Source of the DNA: Falsiphaeobacter marinintestinus
Lineage (GTDB): Bacteria; Pseudomonadota; Alphaproteobacteria; Rhodobacterales; Rhodobacteraceae
Direction: 5' to 3'
NCBI RefSeq assembly: GCF_007923355.1
Contig: NZ_VOGO01000004.1
Span: 62,001-126,000 of the forward strand
Length of the DNA stretch: 64,000 nt
The translations under genes and the position numbers were made by a program. Under the pieces are notes generated by a model. It was not told the DNA's origin and did no database searches. It saw only the letters and a list, made by a program, of their open reading frames with translations. This document shows, one piece after another, positions 43,553-51,865 of the stretch (the first letter of the stretch is position 1; every line of letters begins with the position of its first letter).

Positions 43553-43945
43553 ATGAAAAAGAAGAAAAGCGAACTGCTGACCGAAGTCGAACTTGAGTTC
43601 ATGACCGAACTCTGGGCCCTGGGCGAAGGAACCGTGCGCGATGTGCTGAACAACCTGCCGGACGACCGCAACCTTGCGTATACGTCGGGCGCCACCATCC
43701 TGCGCATCCTCGAACAGAAAGACTTTGCGACCAGCCGGAAAGAAGGCAAAAGCCACGTTTACCGGCCGACCTTGTCCAAGGACACCTATCAGACACGCTC
43801 ACTGAAAGACCTGTCGATGAAGCTGTTCGACGACACGCCCGCCTCGCTGGTGGCGCGTCTTGTCGATGATGACGAACTGACAGAAGAAGCATTGGGGCAA
43901 ATCCGGGCACTTGTTGATCGGAGGTTGAAACATGATAGCGGGTGA
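43553..43945 (+). CDS. BlaI/MecI/CopY-family transcriptional repressor
   Basis: A 130 aa winged-helix regulator. The pattern LTEVELEFMTELWALGEGTVRDVLNNLP and YTSGATILRILEQKDFATSRKEGKSHVYRP is characteristic of Penicillinase_R (PF03965). BlaI-type repressors are inactivated by cleavage by a partner M56 protease; such a protease gene overlaps this gene by 14 bp downstream. The target genes are unknown; 80 bp downstream of the glycerol transporter operon and on the same strand. No TACA-N2-TGTA box was seen upstream. Confidence 0.9.
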   Translation: MKKKKSELLTEVELEFMTELWALGEGTVRDVLNNLPDDRNLAYTSGATILRILEQKDFATSRKEGKSHVYRPTLSKDTYQTRSLKDLSMKLFDDTPASLVARLVDDDELTEEALGQIRALVDRRLKHDSG

Positions 43946-45077
43946 AGCGCTGCTTGATGCATTCATCAATGCCAATATTCTGTTTTGCATAGGTTTTGTT
44001 CTGTGGCGTCTCGTGCGCGCCATGATGTGCCGCGTCGGACTGGAACATGCCTATGGGACGCAACTCAAACTTCTGAACGCGGTCTTTGTGGCCATTCTCT
44101 GCGCGCCGCTTCTGGTGCTGGCCGTCAACGCGCTGCAAAACACCGGCGTCGCCAAGGGCATGCACGTCAACCTGTCCGACATGGTGGTGTCCTACTACCT
44201 GAACGGCGGGCTTGAAATGAAAGCCTCGGATTTCGAAGGCCTGATCATGCTGCGCGACACCTTTACGCGCAACGTGCTGAACGGCGACGGATTTATTGCG
44301 CAAGCCGTGATTGCCATCTTCGTCTTTGGCGCCGCGTTGGGCCTTTCGCGGCTGTTCTATTCGATGTTCTGCCTCTGGCGCATCGTCGCCAACGGCTATG
44401 ACTGGCGCAGCTTTGGCCGTATGCGAATCCGCCTGTCTGACCGGACCCTCGTCCCGTTCTCAACCCGCGGCCTGCGCAATTACTACGTGGTCATCCCCTC
44501 GCACATGCTGGGGCAGGACGACGAACTCAAGGTCTCGCTCGCGCATGAATTCCAGCACATCCGGCAGGGTGATCTGGAATGGGAGATCGTGCTTGAGGCG
44601 CTGAAACCGCTGTTCTTCCTGAACCCCGCCTATCACGCGTGGAAACGTCAGGTCGAACACCTGCGCGAACTCAACTGCGACAGTCAGGTTCTGTCCCATG
44701 GCCGCATCGACGTGCGCGCCTATTGCGACACGCTGTTGTCCGTGTGCCAGAAAACCCTGCGCCGCGACCGCGCCTTTGTGATCGCCGTGCCCAAGGTGAC
44801 GCTGGTCACCGCGGATCGGACCTCTCCGGGCAATGGCAAGCACAGCTTTCTGGAACACCGGATCATGTCCGTGCTCAACGCCAAGCGGCTGGCCTATCAG
44901 CGGCTGACCTTCTTTGCCACCGTGGTCCCGCTTGTCGCCGTTCTGGCCCTGACCACCGTTGCCATCCAACGCCCCGGAGACTGGAGCCAGGATCGCCTGA
45001 TGCTGTCGACCGTCGTCAACCTTGACCGTCTCGACGAAATCAATCGCCTGTCGACGTTTGGCCGCATCCGCAACTGA
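43932..45077 (+). CDS. BlaR1-like M56 membrane metallopeptidase without penicillin-binding sensor
   Basis: A 381 aa integral-membrane peptidase. Membrane segments at about 8-26, 46-66, 115-135 and near the C-terminus (320-340); the catalytic zinc motif H-E-x-x-H is HEFQH (about residue 202-206) with LRELNCDSQVL supplying the third ligand region. It pairs with the BlaI-type repressor it overlaps, as in BlaR1/MecR1 systems, but it ends shortly after the last membrane segment and has no extracellular penicillin-binding domain, so it must sense another signal or a partner protein. Confidence 0.85.
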   Translation: MIAGEALLDAFINANILFCIGFVLWRLVRAMMCRVGLEHAYGTQLKLLNAVFVAILCAPLLVLAVNALQNTGVAKGMHVNLSDMVVSYYLNGGLEMKASDFEGLIMLRDTFTRNVLNGDGFIAQAVIAIFVFGAALGLSRLFYSMFCLWRIVANGYDWRSFGRMRIRLSDRTLVPFSTRGLRNYYVVIPSHMLGQDDELKVSLAHEFQHIRQGDLEWEIVLEALKPLFFLNPAYHAWKRQVEHLRELNCDSQVLSHGRIDVRAYCDTLLSVCQKTLRRDRAFVIAVPKVTLVTADRTSPGNGKHSFLEHRIMSVLNAKRLAYQRLTFFATVVPLVAVLALTTVAIQRPGDWSQDRLMLSTVVNLDRLDEINRLSTFGRIRN

Positions 45078-45085
45078 TCCGCTTT

Positions 45086-45859
45086 TCAGAACCTGATTGC
45101 TTTGCGATCCACCAGATAAGGCAACAGTGTCTGAGCAGCGGTGACACGCGCCTTGTCCAGATCCGCATAGACAATGTCCGGGGCCCGCCCGGCCCGGACA
45201 ACCTCGACTCCATCCGGGGCCGCAACCACGCTGGCCCCCAGAAATTCCATGCCGTTCTCGACCCCCGCACTGTTCACATAGGCCAGAAACACCCCGTTTT
45301 CATAAGCCCGGGTCGGGATCATGCTATGCGCGACCCAGGACCAATCCGCCCCCAGTGCCGTCGGCACCAGAACCAGCTCGGCCCCCTCTGCCGCGACATG
45401 GCGGACGGTCTCGGGAAACTCGACATCATAACAGATCAGTGTCGCGATCCTGAGCCCGCGATACGTGAACACCTGGCATCCTTGCCCGGGCGTAAAATAA
45501 TCGCACTCGAACCCGGGGGGGATGGTCAGCTTGCGGTGGTGACACAGCACTTCCCCGTCAGGCGACACACAGATGGCGGCGTTGAACAGCTTGTCGCCGT
45601 CGCGCTCTGCAAATCCATAATGGATGGCCACTCCAAACCGGGATGCCATTTCTGACATGGCCGCAAAAACCGGCCCATCCGCCGCCTCGGCCTCAGAGAT
45701 CAACGCGTCCCCGATATTATACCCGCAGGCAAACAATTCGGGCAGCACGACCAGATCGGCCCCCTGCTGCGCGATCTCGCCAAGACACCCCTCCAGCCAA
45801 TTCAACCGCGCCGCGCTGCCGTCTAACTGCGCAGGGGCCTGAACAACCGCCAGCCGCAT
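45086..45859 (-). CDS. Carbon-nitrogen hydrolase (nitrilase superfamily amidase)
   Basis: A 257 aa nitrilase-superfamily enzyme. The Glu-Lys-Cys triad is visible: Glu41 in LPELFACGY, Lys110 in HHRKLTIP and Cys143 in LICYDVEFPE. Such enzymes hydrolyse amides, carbamoyl groups or omega-amides. The ATG lies directly after the stop of the upstream creatinase-fold gene, giving a two-gene unit; a shared pathway that opens a C-N bond in a small amide or guanidino-type compound is plausible. Confidence 0.9.
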   Translation of the reverse strand: MRLAVVQAPAQLDGSAARLNWLEGCLGEIAQQGADLVVLPELFACGYNIGDALISEAEAADGPVFAAMSEMASRFGVAIHYGFAERDGDKLFNAAICVSPDGEVLCHHRKLTIPPGFECDYFTPGQGCQVFTYRGLRIATLICYDVEFPETVRHVAAEGAELVLVPTALGADWSWVAHSMIPTRAYENGVFLAYVNSAGVENGMEFLGASVVAAPDGVEVVRAGRAPDIVYADLDKARVTAAQTLLPYLVDRKAIRF

Positions 45860-47017
45860 TTAGCGCTCCGTCACAAGCAATTCGCGCGGATAGCTGGTCA
45901 GGTACTCGCACCCCGTATCCGTCACCACGATGCTGTCGCCAATCCGGCCCGCCGTCACGCCATCAATCGAAATCCCGCCATCCACCGCAAATGTCATGCC
46001 CGGTTGCAGAATGGTGGCGTCGCCGGTCTTCAGTTCAGGTGCCTCAAGATACGCCATGCCGATGGACCGCCCGGTCCGATACCCGGTCTGATACCCGCGT
46101 TCGGCGTAAACCTCATTGGCTGCCGCCGCCACATCCTGCGCCGCAACACCGGGCCGAATGGCAGCAATCGCGGCCTGCTGGGCATCAATGGCCGCCTGCT
46201 GAACGCGTGCGGCCTCGTCTGTCACAGCGCCAACGTGGAACATCCGGTCAAACCCCAGCTTGTACTGCTGAAACTGCGCCATGTTGCAAAAGCAGAAATA
46301 AACCGGATCAAACCGTTCATATGGTTTCACAGACGCCCGCCGATGCACCATCGACGTGTCCTTACCGCTTTGCAGGATCTGGAGGTTATGGATCATCGGC
46401 GACACGAACCGGTGCCACCCCTTGTCGGTCAGAAACCCCGCAGCGGCCCGGGTTCCGGCGTCGATCACGGCCAGCGCGCTTTCGTACTCCAAAGCACCTT
46501 CTTGCAGCGATCCATGCGCCGCCTTCATCATCGCCCCGGCGATCTGACCGGCCTGCGCCATGACCTCAATCTCCAGCGATGACTTGATCATCCGCTGTTC
46601 GCCCAGAACCGGCCCGATATCCTCAAGGGGAACACTGGGATACCGTTCATCCAGAAAATTGCGCACAATTGCCGGAATATCGGATCGCTCAATCCAAAGC
46701 GCGGATGGGCTTTCGGGTAACGCACCGGCCAACGCACGGCCCCAACTGCGCTGTCCCATATCTTCCCAGGTTCGAACATCCTCGACCCAGGTCATCTCGG
46801 CCACCATTTCGCTTTCCATCAACGGCGTGATGACGATCGGAGCCGCATCCGCTGGCACGACCAACATTGTCGGTCGACCGAATTCGATCCCGAGGTATCC
46901 CCAGAAACCGGCGAGATACGCGATAGAGCTTTCCGAGGTGAACACCGCATGGCTGATGCCAAGCTCTTTCAACCGGGCCTGAAGCACCGTGGTTCTTGCT
47001 TTTGCTTCCTCAAGCAT
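45860..47017 (-). CDS. M24/creatinase-fold protein lacking the metal ligands
   Basis: A 385 aa protein with the two-domain pita-bread architecture: N-terminal creatinase domain (about 10-145) and C-terminal M24 domain (about 160-385). The five metal ligands of M24 aminopeptidases appear lost: the D-x-G position reads CFCNM, the second Asp region reads GFDRMF, the His of G-H-G-I-G is Arg (TGRSIG), the E-P-G becomes D-G-G (FAVDGG) and the last Glu region reads RIGDSIVV. This resembles non-metal members such as creatinase and the ectoine-hydrolase type. Co-transcribed with a carbon-nitrogen hydrolase. Likely hydrolyses a non-peptide C-N bond. Confidence 0.8.
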   Translation of the reverse strand: MLEEAKARTTVLQARLKELGISHAVFTSESSIAYLAGFWGYLGIEFGRPTMLVVPADAAPIVITPLMESEMVAEMTWVEDVRTWEDMGQRSWGRALAGALPESPSALWIERSDIPAIVRNFLDERYPSVPLEDIGPVLGEQRMIKSSLEIEVMAQAGQIAGAMMKAAHGSLQEGALEYESALAVIDAGTRAAAGFLTDKGWHRFVSPMIHNLQILQSGKDTSMVHRRASVKPYERFDPVYFCFCNMAQFQQYKLGFDRMFHVGAVTDEAARVQQAAIDAQQAAIAAIRPGVAAQDVAAAANEVYAERGYQTGYRTGRSIGMAYLEAPELKTGDATILQPGMTFAVDGGISIDGVTAGRIGDSIVVTDTGCEYLTSYPRELLVTER

Positions 47018-47133
47018 GGTCCGGACTATCCTCGCTTTTGCTGATCTTGATGAGATCAGTCTAAGCGAACCCCGGCCGGTCAGATGCCGTATTTCCGACA
47101 GCAGTGGTCAAAACGCGCCGCCGCCGACAACGA

Positions 47134-47529
47134 TCAGCCGCCTTCAACCTGTCGGGCATAATCGTCGGCGTCGAACCACCCGCGCGAGGCTTTGACCAGC
47201 AGATCATCGGTCAGATCCCACTCCTCCCAGCCCTCGATGCTCAGCGGGTTGCCGGTCGTGGCGTCGTGGCCCGTAAAGGTCCAGACATAAATCGCATGTG
47301 TCCCCGCCAGACGAATCGAATCGCAGGTCAACGTCAGGTCCGGCACATCGGCATGAAACCCGGCCGCCATCGCCTCAACACCTGCCCGCCCGACAGACGG
47401 CTCGCCCCGGTTGATCACAATCGCGCCATCCTCGGCATAATGGTCGGCAACGGCGGATGGGTCTTTCGAGTTCCAGGCCGCCGTATATTCGGTGGCTTTT
47501 AGGGTCAGTGCTTGGGCAGTGATCGGCAT
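47134..47529 (-). CDS. SnoaL-like (NTF2-fold) protein
   Basis: A 131 aa small alpha+beta protein. ALTLKATEYTAAWNSKDPSAVADHYAEDGAIVINRGE and the aromatic-lined FHADVPDLTL and WEEWDLTDDLL segments fit the SnoaL/NTF2-like fold often annotated as nuclear transport factor 2 family or ketosteroid-isomerase-like. Substrate unknown. It sits 116 bp upstream of the creatinase-fold gene and 32 bp downstream of the cyclase gene, same strand. Confidence 0.75.
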   Translation of the reverse strand: MPITAQALTLKATEYTAAWNSKDPSAVADHYAEDGAIVINRGEPSVGRAGVEAMAAGFHADVPDLTLTCDSIRLAGTHAIYVWTFTGHDATTGNPLSIEGWEEWDLTDDLLVKASRGWFDADDYARQVEGG

Positions 47530-47561
47530 GCTAAATCTTTCTGTGTTGAAATATGTTCAGG

Positions 47562-48887
47562 TCACGATGGCGATGCGTCGGGAGTCTGTCCAGTTTCCTC
47601 TGCCTTTGGGGCAAGAGGCCCCTTCAGCCACCATGTCTCGACCGCGCCCATGCCCTTGATCTCGACCGGTCCGCGCCGGTCAAATTCATAGTTGCCGTCC
47701 AGCTCGGATTTCGCGGCAGCCGTCACCTGTATCCGGCCCGGCTCAGCATGGCTTTCCATGCGGCTGGCCGTGTTCACCGTTTCTCCCCAAACATCGTAAA
47801 ACAGCTTCTTGTTGCCAATCACGCCCGCCACCGCAGGCCCGGCATGCAGCCCGATCCGAACCTGAACATCATCGGGCAGCCCCTCGGTGGCGGCCAGCAT
47901 GTCCAGCGCCATCTCGGCTGCCTTGTGCACCGGATCTGCGCAAGGCTCGGGCATGCCTGCGGCCACCATATAGGCATCGCCGATGGTCTTGATCTTTTCC
48001 AGCCCGTGTTTCTCGGCCAACGCGTCAAAAGCGCTGAAAATCCGGTTCAGAAATTTAACGATCTCTTCAGGTGCCATTTTTGCCGAGCGTGGGGTGAAAT
48101 CGACGATATCGGCAAACAGGATCGCCACCTGCGGCAGGTTGTCGGCGATGGTCCTGTCCGGCTCTATCTTCAAACGGGCCGCGATTTCATGTGGCAACAG
48201 GTTATCCAGCAACGCCTCGGATCGGGCGTGTTCCACTTCCAATGCGGATTCGGCGATTTCCACTTGGCGAACCGCAAGGACCAGCGCCAGAATTGTCAGG
48301 CTGATGATTGCCCCAACGTTCGATTGATAAATGAATCGCAGCAGATCGGGTGTGACACCGGGCAGAGCGGGGTCGGGAAACACGAACGGCAGTATCAATG
48401 CCAGACCCAGCGCGGGTCCGGCCACGGCGGCAAGAACGCGCAGGCGTCGTGTTCCAAGGATCATCAGAGCCAGCGCAGCACCCGTGAAGAAACCAAGATT
48501 CAATCCCGATCCGGCGCCAAAGAAATAGCACAATATCGCGAAAATGGTGCCTCCGATCAGCAACATCGCAAAGCAACCGACAACGACGTTGCGCCGAACA
48601 AACGATGGCAGCCCCAGAAAGAGAACTCCGGCCACAAAACAGGTCAATGTGGCAGGCCAGAGATTGGCCGCGTCATAGATCAGATAGAAGACGGCGTAGT
48701 TCCAGAACGACAACGTGGCGATCGGAACAAACGCCGCCATCAACAACACCGCCCGTTTGTGGCGCGGCGAAAGTGTTGGGTCGTCGGAATAGGAAAACCG
48801 CCGCCACAGGCGCTTGACCCCAGAGGGTATCTTGATGGATTCGGTTTTGGATGTGACGGGGTCAGGCGCCGCCTTGCGAAGTCCCAT
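47562..48887 (-). CDS. Membrane-bound class III adenylate/guanylate cyclase
   Basis: A 441 aa protein. About six hydrophobic segments lie between residues 45 and 208, followed by a short linker helix (IAESALEVEHARSEALLDNLL) and the class III catalytic domain (about 250-420): LFADIVDFT (258-266, metal Asp260), KTIGDAYM (Lys300, Asp304) and DVWGETVNTASRMES (about 362-376). The Lys in EKIKTIGD favours ATP over GTP. Probably makes cAMP in response to a membrane signal. An unusual 17-bp direct repeat lies 60 bp upstream of the start. Confidence 0.92.
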   Translation of the reverse strand: MGLRKAAPDPVTSKTESIKIPSGVKRLWRRFSYSDDPTLSPRHKRAVLLMAAFVPIATLSFWNYAVFYLIYDAANLWPATLTCFVAGVLFLGLPSFVRRNVVVGCFAMLLIGGTIFAILCYFFGAGSGLNLGFFTGAALALMILGTRRLRVLAAVAGPALGLALILPFVFPDPALPGVTPDLLRFIYQSNVGAIISLTILALVLAVRQVEIAESALEVEHARSEALLDNLLPHEIAARLKIEPDRTIADNLPQVAILFADIVDFTPRSAKMAPEEIVKFLNRIFSAFDALAEKHGLEKIKTIGDAYMVAAGMPEPCADPVHKAAEMALDMLAATEGLPDDVQVRIGLHAGPAVAGVIGNKKLFYDVWGETVNTASRMESHAEPGRIQVTAAAKSELDGNYEFDRRGPVEIKGMGAVETWWLKGPLAPKAEETGQTPDASPS

Positions 48888-48946
48888 CCGTCGAAGCCTA
48901 CCCGATCAAGGGGCGCGCGGGAACAGGGAACCGCCGTGCAAAAGAT

Positions 48947-48995
48947 GTGTACAAAACGGTCAATCGGGGGTTTTGGGCGTGTACAAAACGGTCAA
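48947..48995. promoter_or_regulatory. 17-bp direct repeat, 32-bp period, upstream of the cyclase gene
   Basis: gtgtacaaaacggtcaa occurs at 48947-48963 and again, identical, at 48979-48995. The period of 32 bp is three helical turns, so two bound proteins would face the same side. It lies between rpsU and the cyclase gene. Confidence 0.5.
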
Positions 48996-49006
48996 AACAG
49001 GGCCCC

Positions 49007-49043
49007 AAAAAACGACAAACCCCCGCGGCCGGGCCTCGGGGGT
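49007..49043 (-). terminator. Rho-independent terminator of rpsU
   Basis: Read on the minus strand, a GC-rich stem (acccccg/cgggggt plus inner pairs, plus-strand 49019-49043) is followed by gtttgtcg and a T6 run (plus-strand A6 at 49007-49012). It ends the rpsU transcript 38 bp after its stop. Confidence 0.7.
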
Positions 49044-49080
49044 CGTCAAATTCTAGCGTCTGAAATCAGCCGCGGTGTGC

Positions 49081-49287
49081 TTAGAGCATACCTTCGCGCT
49101 GTGCTTTCTTACGTGCCAGTTTACGGGCACGACGAATCGCTTCAGCTTTCTCGCGCGCTTTTTTCTCGGACGGTTTCTCGAAATGTTGCTTGAGCTTCAT
49201 TTCGCGGAAAACGCCTTCGCGCTGCAGCTTTTTCTTCAGGGCACGAAGCGCCTGATCGACATTGTTGTCGCGAACACTAACCTGCAT
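49081..49287 (-). CDS. rpsU: 30S ribosomal protein S21
   Basis: A 68 aa very basic protein with the S21 pattern: [38 protein letters not shown] and a Arg/Lys-rich helix ([17 protein letters not shown]). Component of the 30S platform in translation initiation. Length typical for alphaproteobacteria. Preceded on the minus strand by gtggtgac rather than a perfect Shine-Dalgarno, with aaggtgg just upstream. Monocistronic by its terminator. Confidence 0.96.
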   Translation of the reverse strand: MQVSVRDNNVDQALRALKKKLQREGVFREMKLKQHFEKPSEKKAREKAEAIRRARKLARKKAQREGML

Positions 49288-49397
49288 GTGGTTGTCACCA
49301 CCTTTCTAGAGTAAGAGTTGCAAGGATTTGCAGGAAGGGGCCGTATAGCAAAGCCTACCCTACCTGTCCAGTACTCTGAGACGCAGCGGAGATTTCG

Positions 49398-50093
49398 ATG
49401 ACCAAGCCCAATGAAGAGGTGAAAAACCAGCTTCTTGACGCCGCTCTGACCCATGTCGTTTTCGACGGGTGGAGCGATGCGACGTTCCAGGCCGCCCTTC
49501 AAGACACCGGCCTTGATCCGGTTGTGGCCCGGGCAATCTGCCCACGAGGCGCGGTGGATCTGGCGCTTGCCTTTCATCGCCGTGGCGACGCCGCCATGCT
49601 TGAGCGGTTGAAATCTGCGGATCTGGAGGGCATGCGGTTTCGCGACAAGATCGCTGCTGCCGTGCGCTTTCGTCTGGAAGCGGTGCCGGACAAAGAGGCC
49701 GTGCGGCGCGGTGTGACCCTGTTTTCCTTGCCGCAACACGCACCGGACGGTGCCCGCGCAATGTGGGAAACCTGCGACAAGATCTGGACCGCTCTGGGCG
49801 ATTCATCCAATGATATCAATTGGTACACCAAACGCGGAACATTGTCGGCGGTTTATTCCTCGACGGTGCTCTACTGGTTGGGTGACGACAGCCCCGACCA
49901 TCAGGCAACGTGGGAGTTTCTGGATCGCCGGATCGACAATGTGATGCAGTTCGAAAGCTTCAAGGCGCAGGTGCGCCGCAACCCGTTGCTGAAACCGCTG
50001 CTGGCCGGGCCCGATTGGTTGGCCGAAAAGATCCGCCCACCCCGTCGGGACTTCGGCGACGACCTGCCGGGCACCACAAGCCGTTCCGACTAA
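49398..50093 (+). CDS. coq9: COQ9-family ubiquinone biosynthesis protein
   Basis: A 231 aa protein of the COQ9 family, TetR-like helical fold that binds lipids/isoprenes and supports COQ7-type hydroxylation in ubiquinone synthesis. Recognisable parts are LLDAALTHVVFDGWSDATFQAA (8-29), the long central helices, and TKRGTLSAVYSSTVLYWLGDDSPD (about 143-166), followed by FLDRRIDNVMQFE. Divergent from rpsU; a quinone oxidoreductase gene follows 85 bp later. Confidence 0.93.
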   Translation: MTKPNEEVKNQLLDAALTHVVFDGWSDATFQAALQDTGLDPVVARAICPRGAVDLALAFHRRGDAAMLERLKSADLEGMRFRDKIAAAVRFRLEAVPDKEAVRRGVTLFSLPQHAPDGARAMWETCDKIWTALGDSSNDINWYTKRGTLSAVYSSTVLYWLGDDSPDHQATWEFLDRRIDNVMQFESFKAQVRRNPLLKPLLAGPDWLAEKIRPPRRDFGDDLPGTTSRSD

Positions 50094-50178
50094 CGCCGGG
50101 ATCGATAACACCAGATTCTGAACCCTCCCCATTTCCCCGACCAAACTGGCGGCGCGTGCCGCTTCGAAGGAGACTGAT

Positions 50179-51162
50179 ATGACCAAAACCATGCGCGCCG
50201 TAGAAATCACCGAACCCGGTGGCCCGGATGTTCTGAAAGTGACGGAACGCCCAATACCTGAACCGCAGCACGGCCAGATCGTGATCCGCGTCGCCTATGC
50301 GGGCGTCAACCGTCCGGACGCGCTGCAACGGGCAGGGGCCTATGCACCGCCCCCCGGTGCCAGCGATCTTCCCGGACTTGAGGCTTCGGGCGAAGTGTAT
50401 GCCGTGGGCGACGGTGTGACCCAGTGGGCGGTCGGTGATCAGGTCTGCGGCCTGCTTCCCGGTGGTGGATATGCCGAATACGTGGCAACCCCTGCAGCGC
50501 ATTGTCTGCGGCTTCCCAAAGGTATGGGCCTGAAAGAAGCCGCATGTCTGCCCGAGACGTTTTTCACTGTCTTTTCAAACGTGTTCAACCGTGGCGGGCT
50601 GAAAGCCGGAGAGCGGTTTCTGGTGCATGGCGGATCATCGGGGATCGGGACAACCGCAATCCAGCTGGCAAATGCCTTTGGTGCGCGGGTCTTTACGACT
50701 GCCGGATCTGCCGAGAAATGTCAGGCCTGCCTGGACCTTGGTGCCGAGCGTGCGATCAACTATCGCGAAGAGGATTTTGTCGAGGTCGTCAAAGATATGG
50801 GTGGCGCAGACCTGATTCTGGATATGGTCGGCGGCGATTACATTCCACGAAACATCAGGACGTTGGCTGACGATGGACGGTTGGTACAGATCGCGTTCCT
50901 GACAGGGCCGAAAGTCGAGATGAACTTCGCGCAGGTCATGACCCGCCGTCTGATGATCACAGGATCAACGTTGCGACCGCAAAGCGATCTCGCCAAGGCC
51001 CGGATCGCGACCGACCTCGCCGAAGCGGTCTGGCCATTGCTGGATGCCGGGACAGTAGCCCCGGTCATGGACAGTGAATTTGCTTTGGAAGAGGCTGCTG
51101 CGGCGCATGCCCGGATGGAGAGTTCGGGCCATATCGGCAAGATCGTTCTGAAAGTTGCGTAA
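50179..51162 (+). CDS. NAD(P)H-quinone oxidoreductase, zinc-free MDR (PIG3/QOR) type
   Basis: A 327 aa medium-chain reductase. The GroES-like N-domain (about 1-120, with VAYAGVNRPDALQRAGAY) lacks structural zinc cysteines; the Rossmann part has LVHGGSSGIGTTAIQLANAFGA (about 152-173). The quinone-reductase/PIG3 pattern GGADLILDMVGGDY is present. Probably reduces quinones or enones with NADPH. Start at 50179 after aaggaga. Followed 16 bp later by an extraordinary perfect hairpin. Confidence 0.92.
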   Translation: MTKTMRAVEITEPGGPDVLKVTERPIPEPQHGQIVIRVAYAGVNRPDALQRAGAYAPPPGASDLPGLEASGEVYAVGDGVTQWAVGDQVCGLLPGGGYAEYVATPAAHCLRLPKGMGLKEAACLPETFFTVFSNVFNRGGLKAGERFLVHGGSSGIGTTAIQLANAFGARVFTTAGSAEKCQACLDLGAERAINYREEDFVEVVKDMGGADLILDMVGGDYIPRNIRTLADDGRLVQIAFLTGPKVEMNFAQVMTRRLMITGSTLRPQSDLAKARIATDLAEAVWPLLDAGTVAPVMDSEFALEEAAAAHARMESSGHIGKIVLKVA

Positions 51163-51178
51163 CGGTTGAGGCTGGGAG

Positions 51179-51231
51179 GCGGCGCGGGAGGCGGGCTGGG
51201 CGCAGCGCGCCCAGCCCGCCTCCCGCGCCGC
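51179..51231. terminator. Perfect 25-bp GC hairpin with a 3-nt loop
   Basis: The arms 51179-51203 and 51207-51231 are perfectly complementary over 25 bp around the loop agc and are almost entirely G+C. It begins 16 bp after the quinone oxidoreductase stop. No T-run follows, so termination would be of the hairpin-only type; the length is exceptional for a terminator. Confidence 0.7.
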
Positions 51232-51357
51232 TGTCGGCTCTGCAATTGCAGAGGATGTCGTTGGGGAAGACGTGTTGTTGGCGGCAAAAGACAGAACGGG
51301 GTTTCCTCTTGTGGGCCGCGCTGTAGGTTGAGTGTGAACGGAAAAATGGGTGGCAGA

Positions 51358-51858
51358 ATGAGATCTTTAGCTGGATGCGCGGTTGCCGTGGCAATCGCAT
51401 TTGGTGCCGGGCAGGCCGCGGCGCAGACGTTGATCGACAAGGGGTTTATTGCCGGGTGGAACCTTATGGTTGACCCGGCGTTTGGCAACGGGTGCCTGAT
51501 TCAGACGGTCTATGAAGATCTCTCGGTGGTGCGCCTGGGCTATGATGCGCAGAATGATCGCGGATACTTTGCGGTTATGAACAGGGCCTGGGGGCAGATC
51601 AAGCAGGGGACGCAATACAACATCAAGTTCGATCTGGATGGGCAGGTTTTCGACGCTGTGGCGATTGGCATGAAGCAGGGCAAAGTCCCCGGCGCCGTGG
51701 TGTTTTTCACGGATCGCAACTTTGTTCATGCCATCGCGCAGAAGAAGGTGATGACCGTTTATGGCCAAACCGGGCAAAAGGTTATGGCGATTGATCTGCA
51801 CGGCACCGCCAAGGCGCTGGAGTATGTGCGCAGCTGTCAGGCCGAAATGGGCAGCTGA
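51358..51858 (+). CDS. Hypothetical exported protein
   Basis: A 166 aa protein with a signal peptide (LAGCAVAVAIAFGAGQAAAQT). Another in-frame ATG at 51346 is possible. The mature sequence has two cysteines (NGCLIQ and RSCQAE), strand-rich composition and a C-terminal KALEYVRSCQA. It resembles small periplasmic proteins of unknown function common in Rhodobacteraceae; no family assigned. Convergent with the RNase T2 gene, 7 bp apart. Confidence 0.7.
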   Translation: MRSLAGCAVAVAIAFGAGQAAAQTLIDKGFIAGWNLMVDPAFGNGCLIQTVYEDLSVVRLGYDAQNDRGYFAVMNRAWGQIKQGTQYNIKFDLDGQVFDAVAIGMKQGKVPGAVVFFTDRNFVHAIAQKKVMTVYGQTGQKVMAIDLHGTAKALEYVRSCQAEMGS

Positions 51859-51865
51859 CCGGCTT

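Noticed and set aside
47553-49193. 546-codon open frame on the plus strand
   Set aside because: Antisense to the class III cyclase, whose catalytic motifs are complete. No protein-like features on the plus strand.
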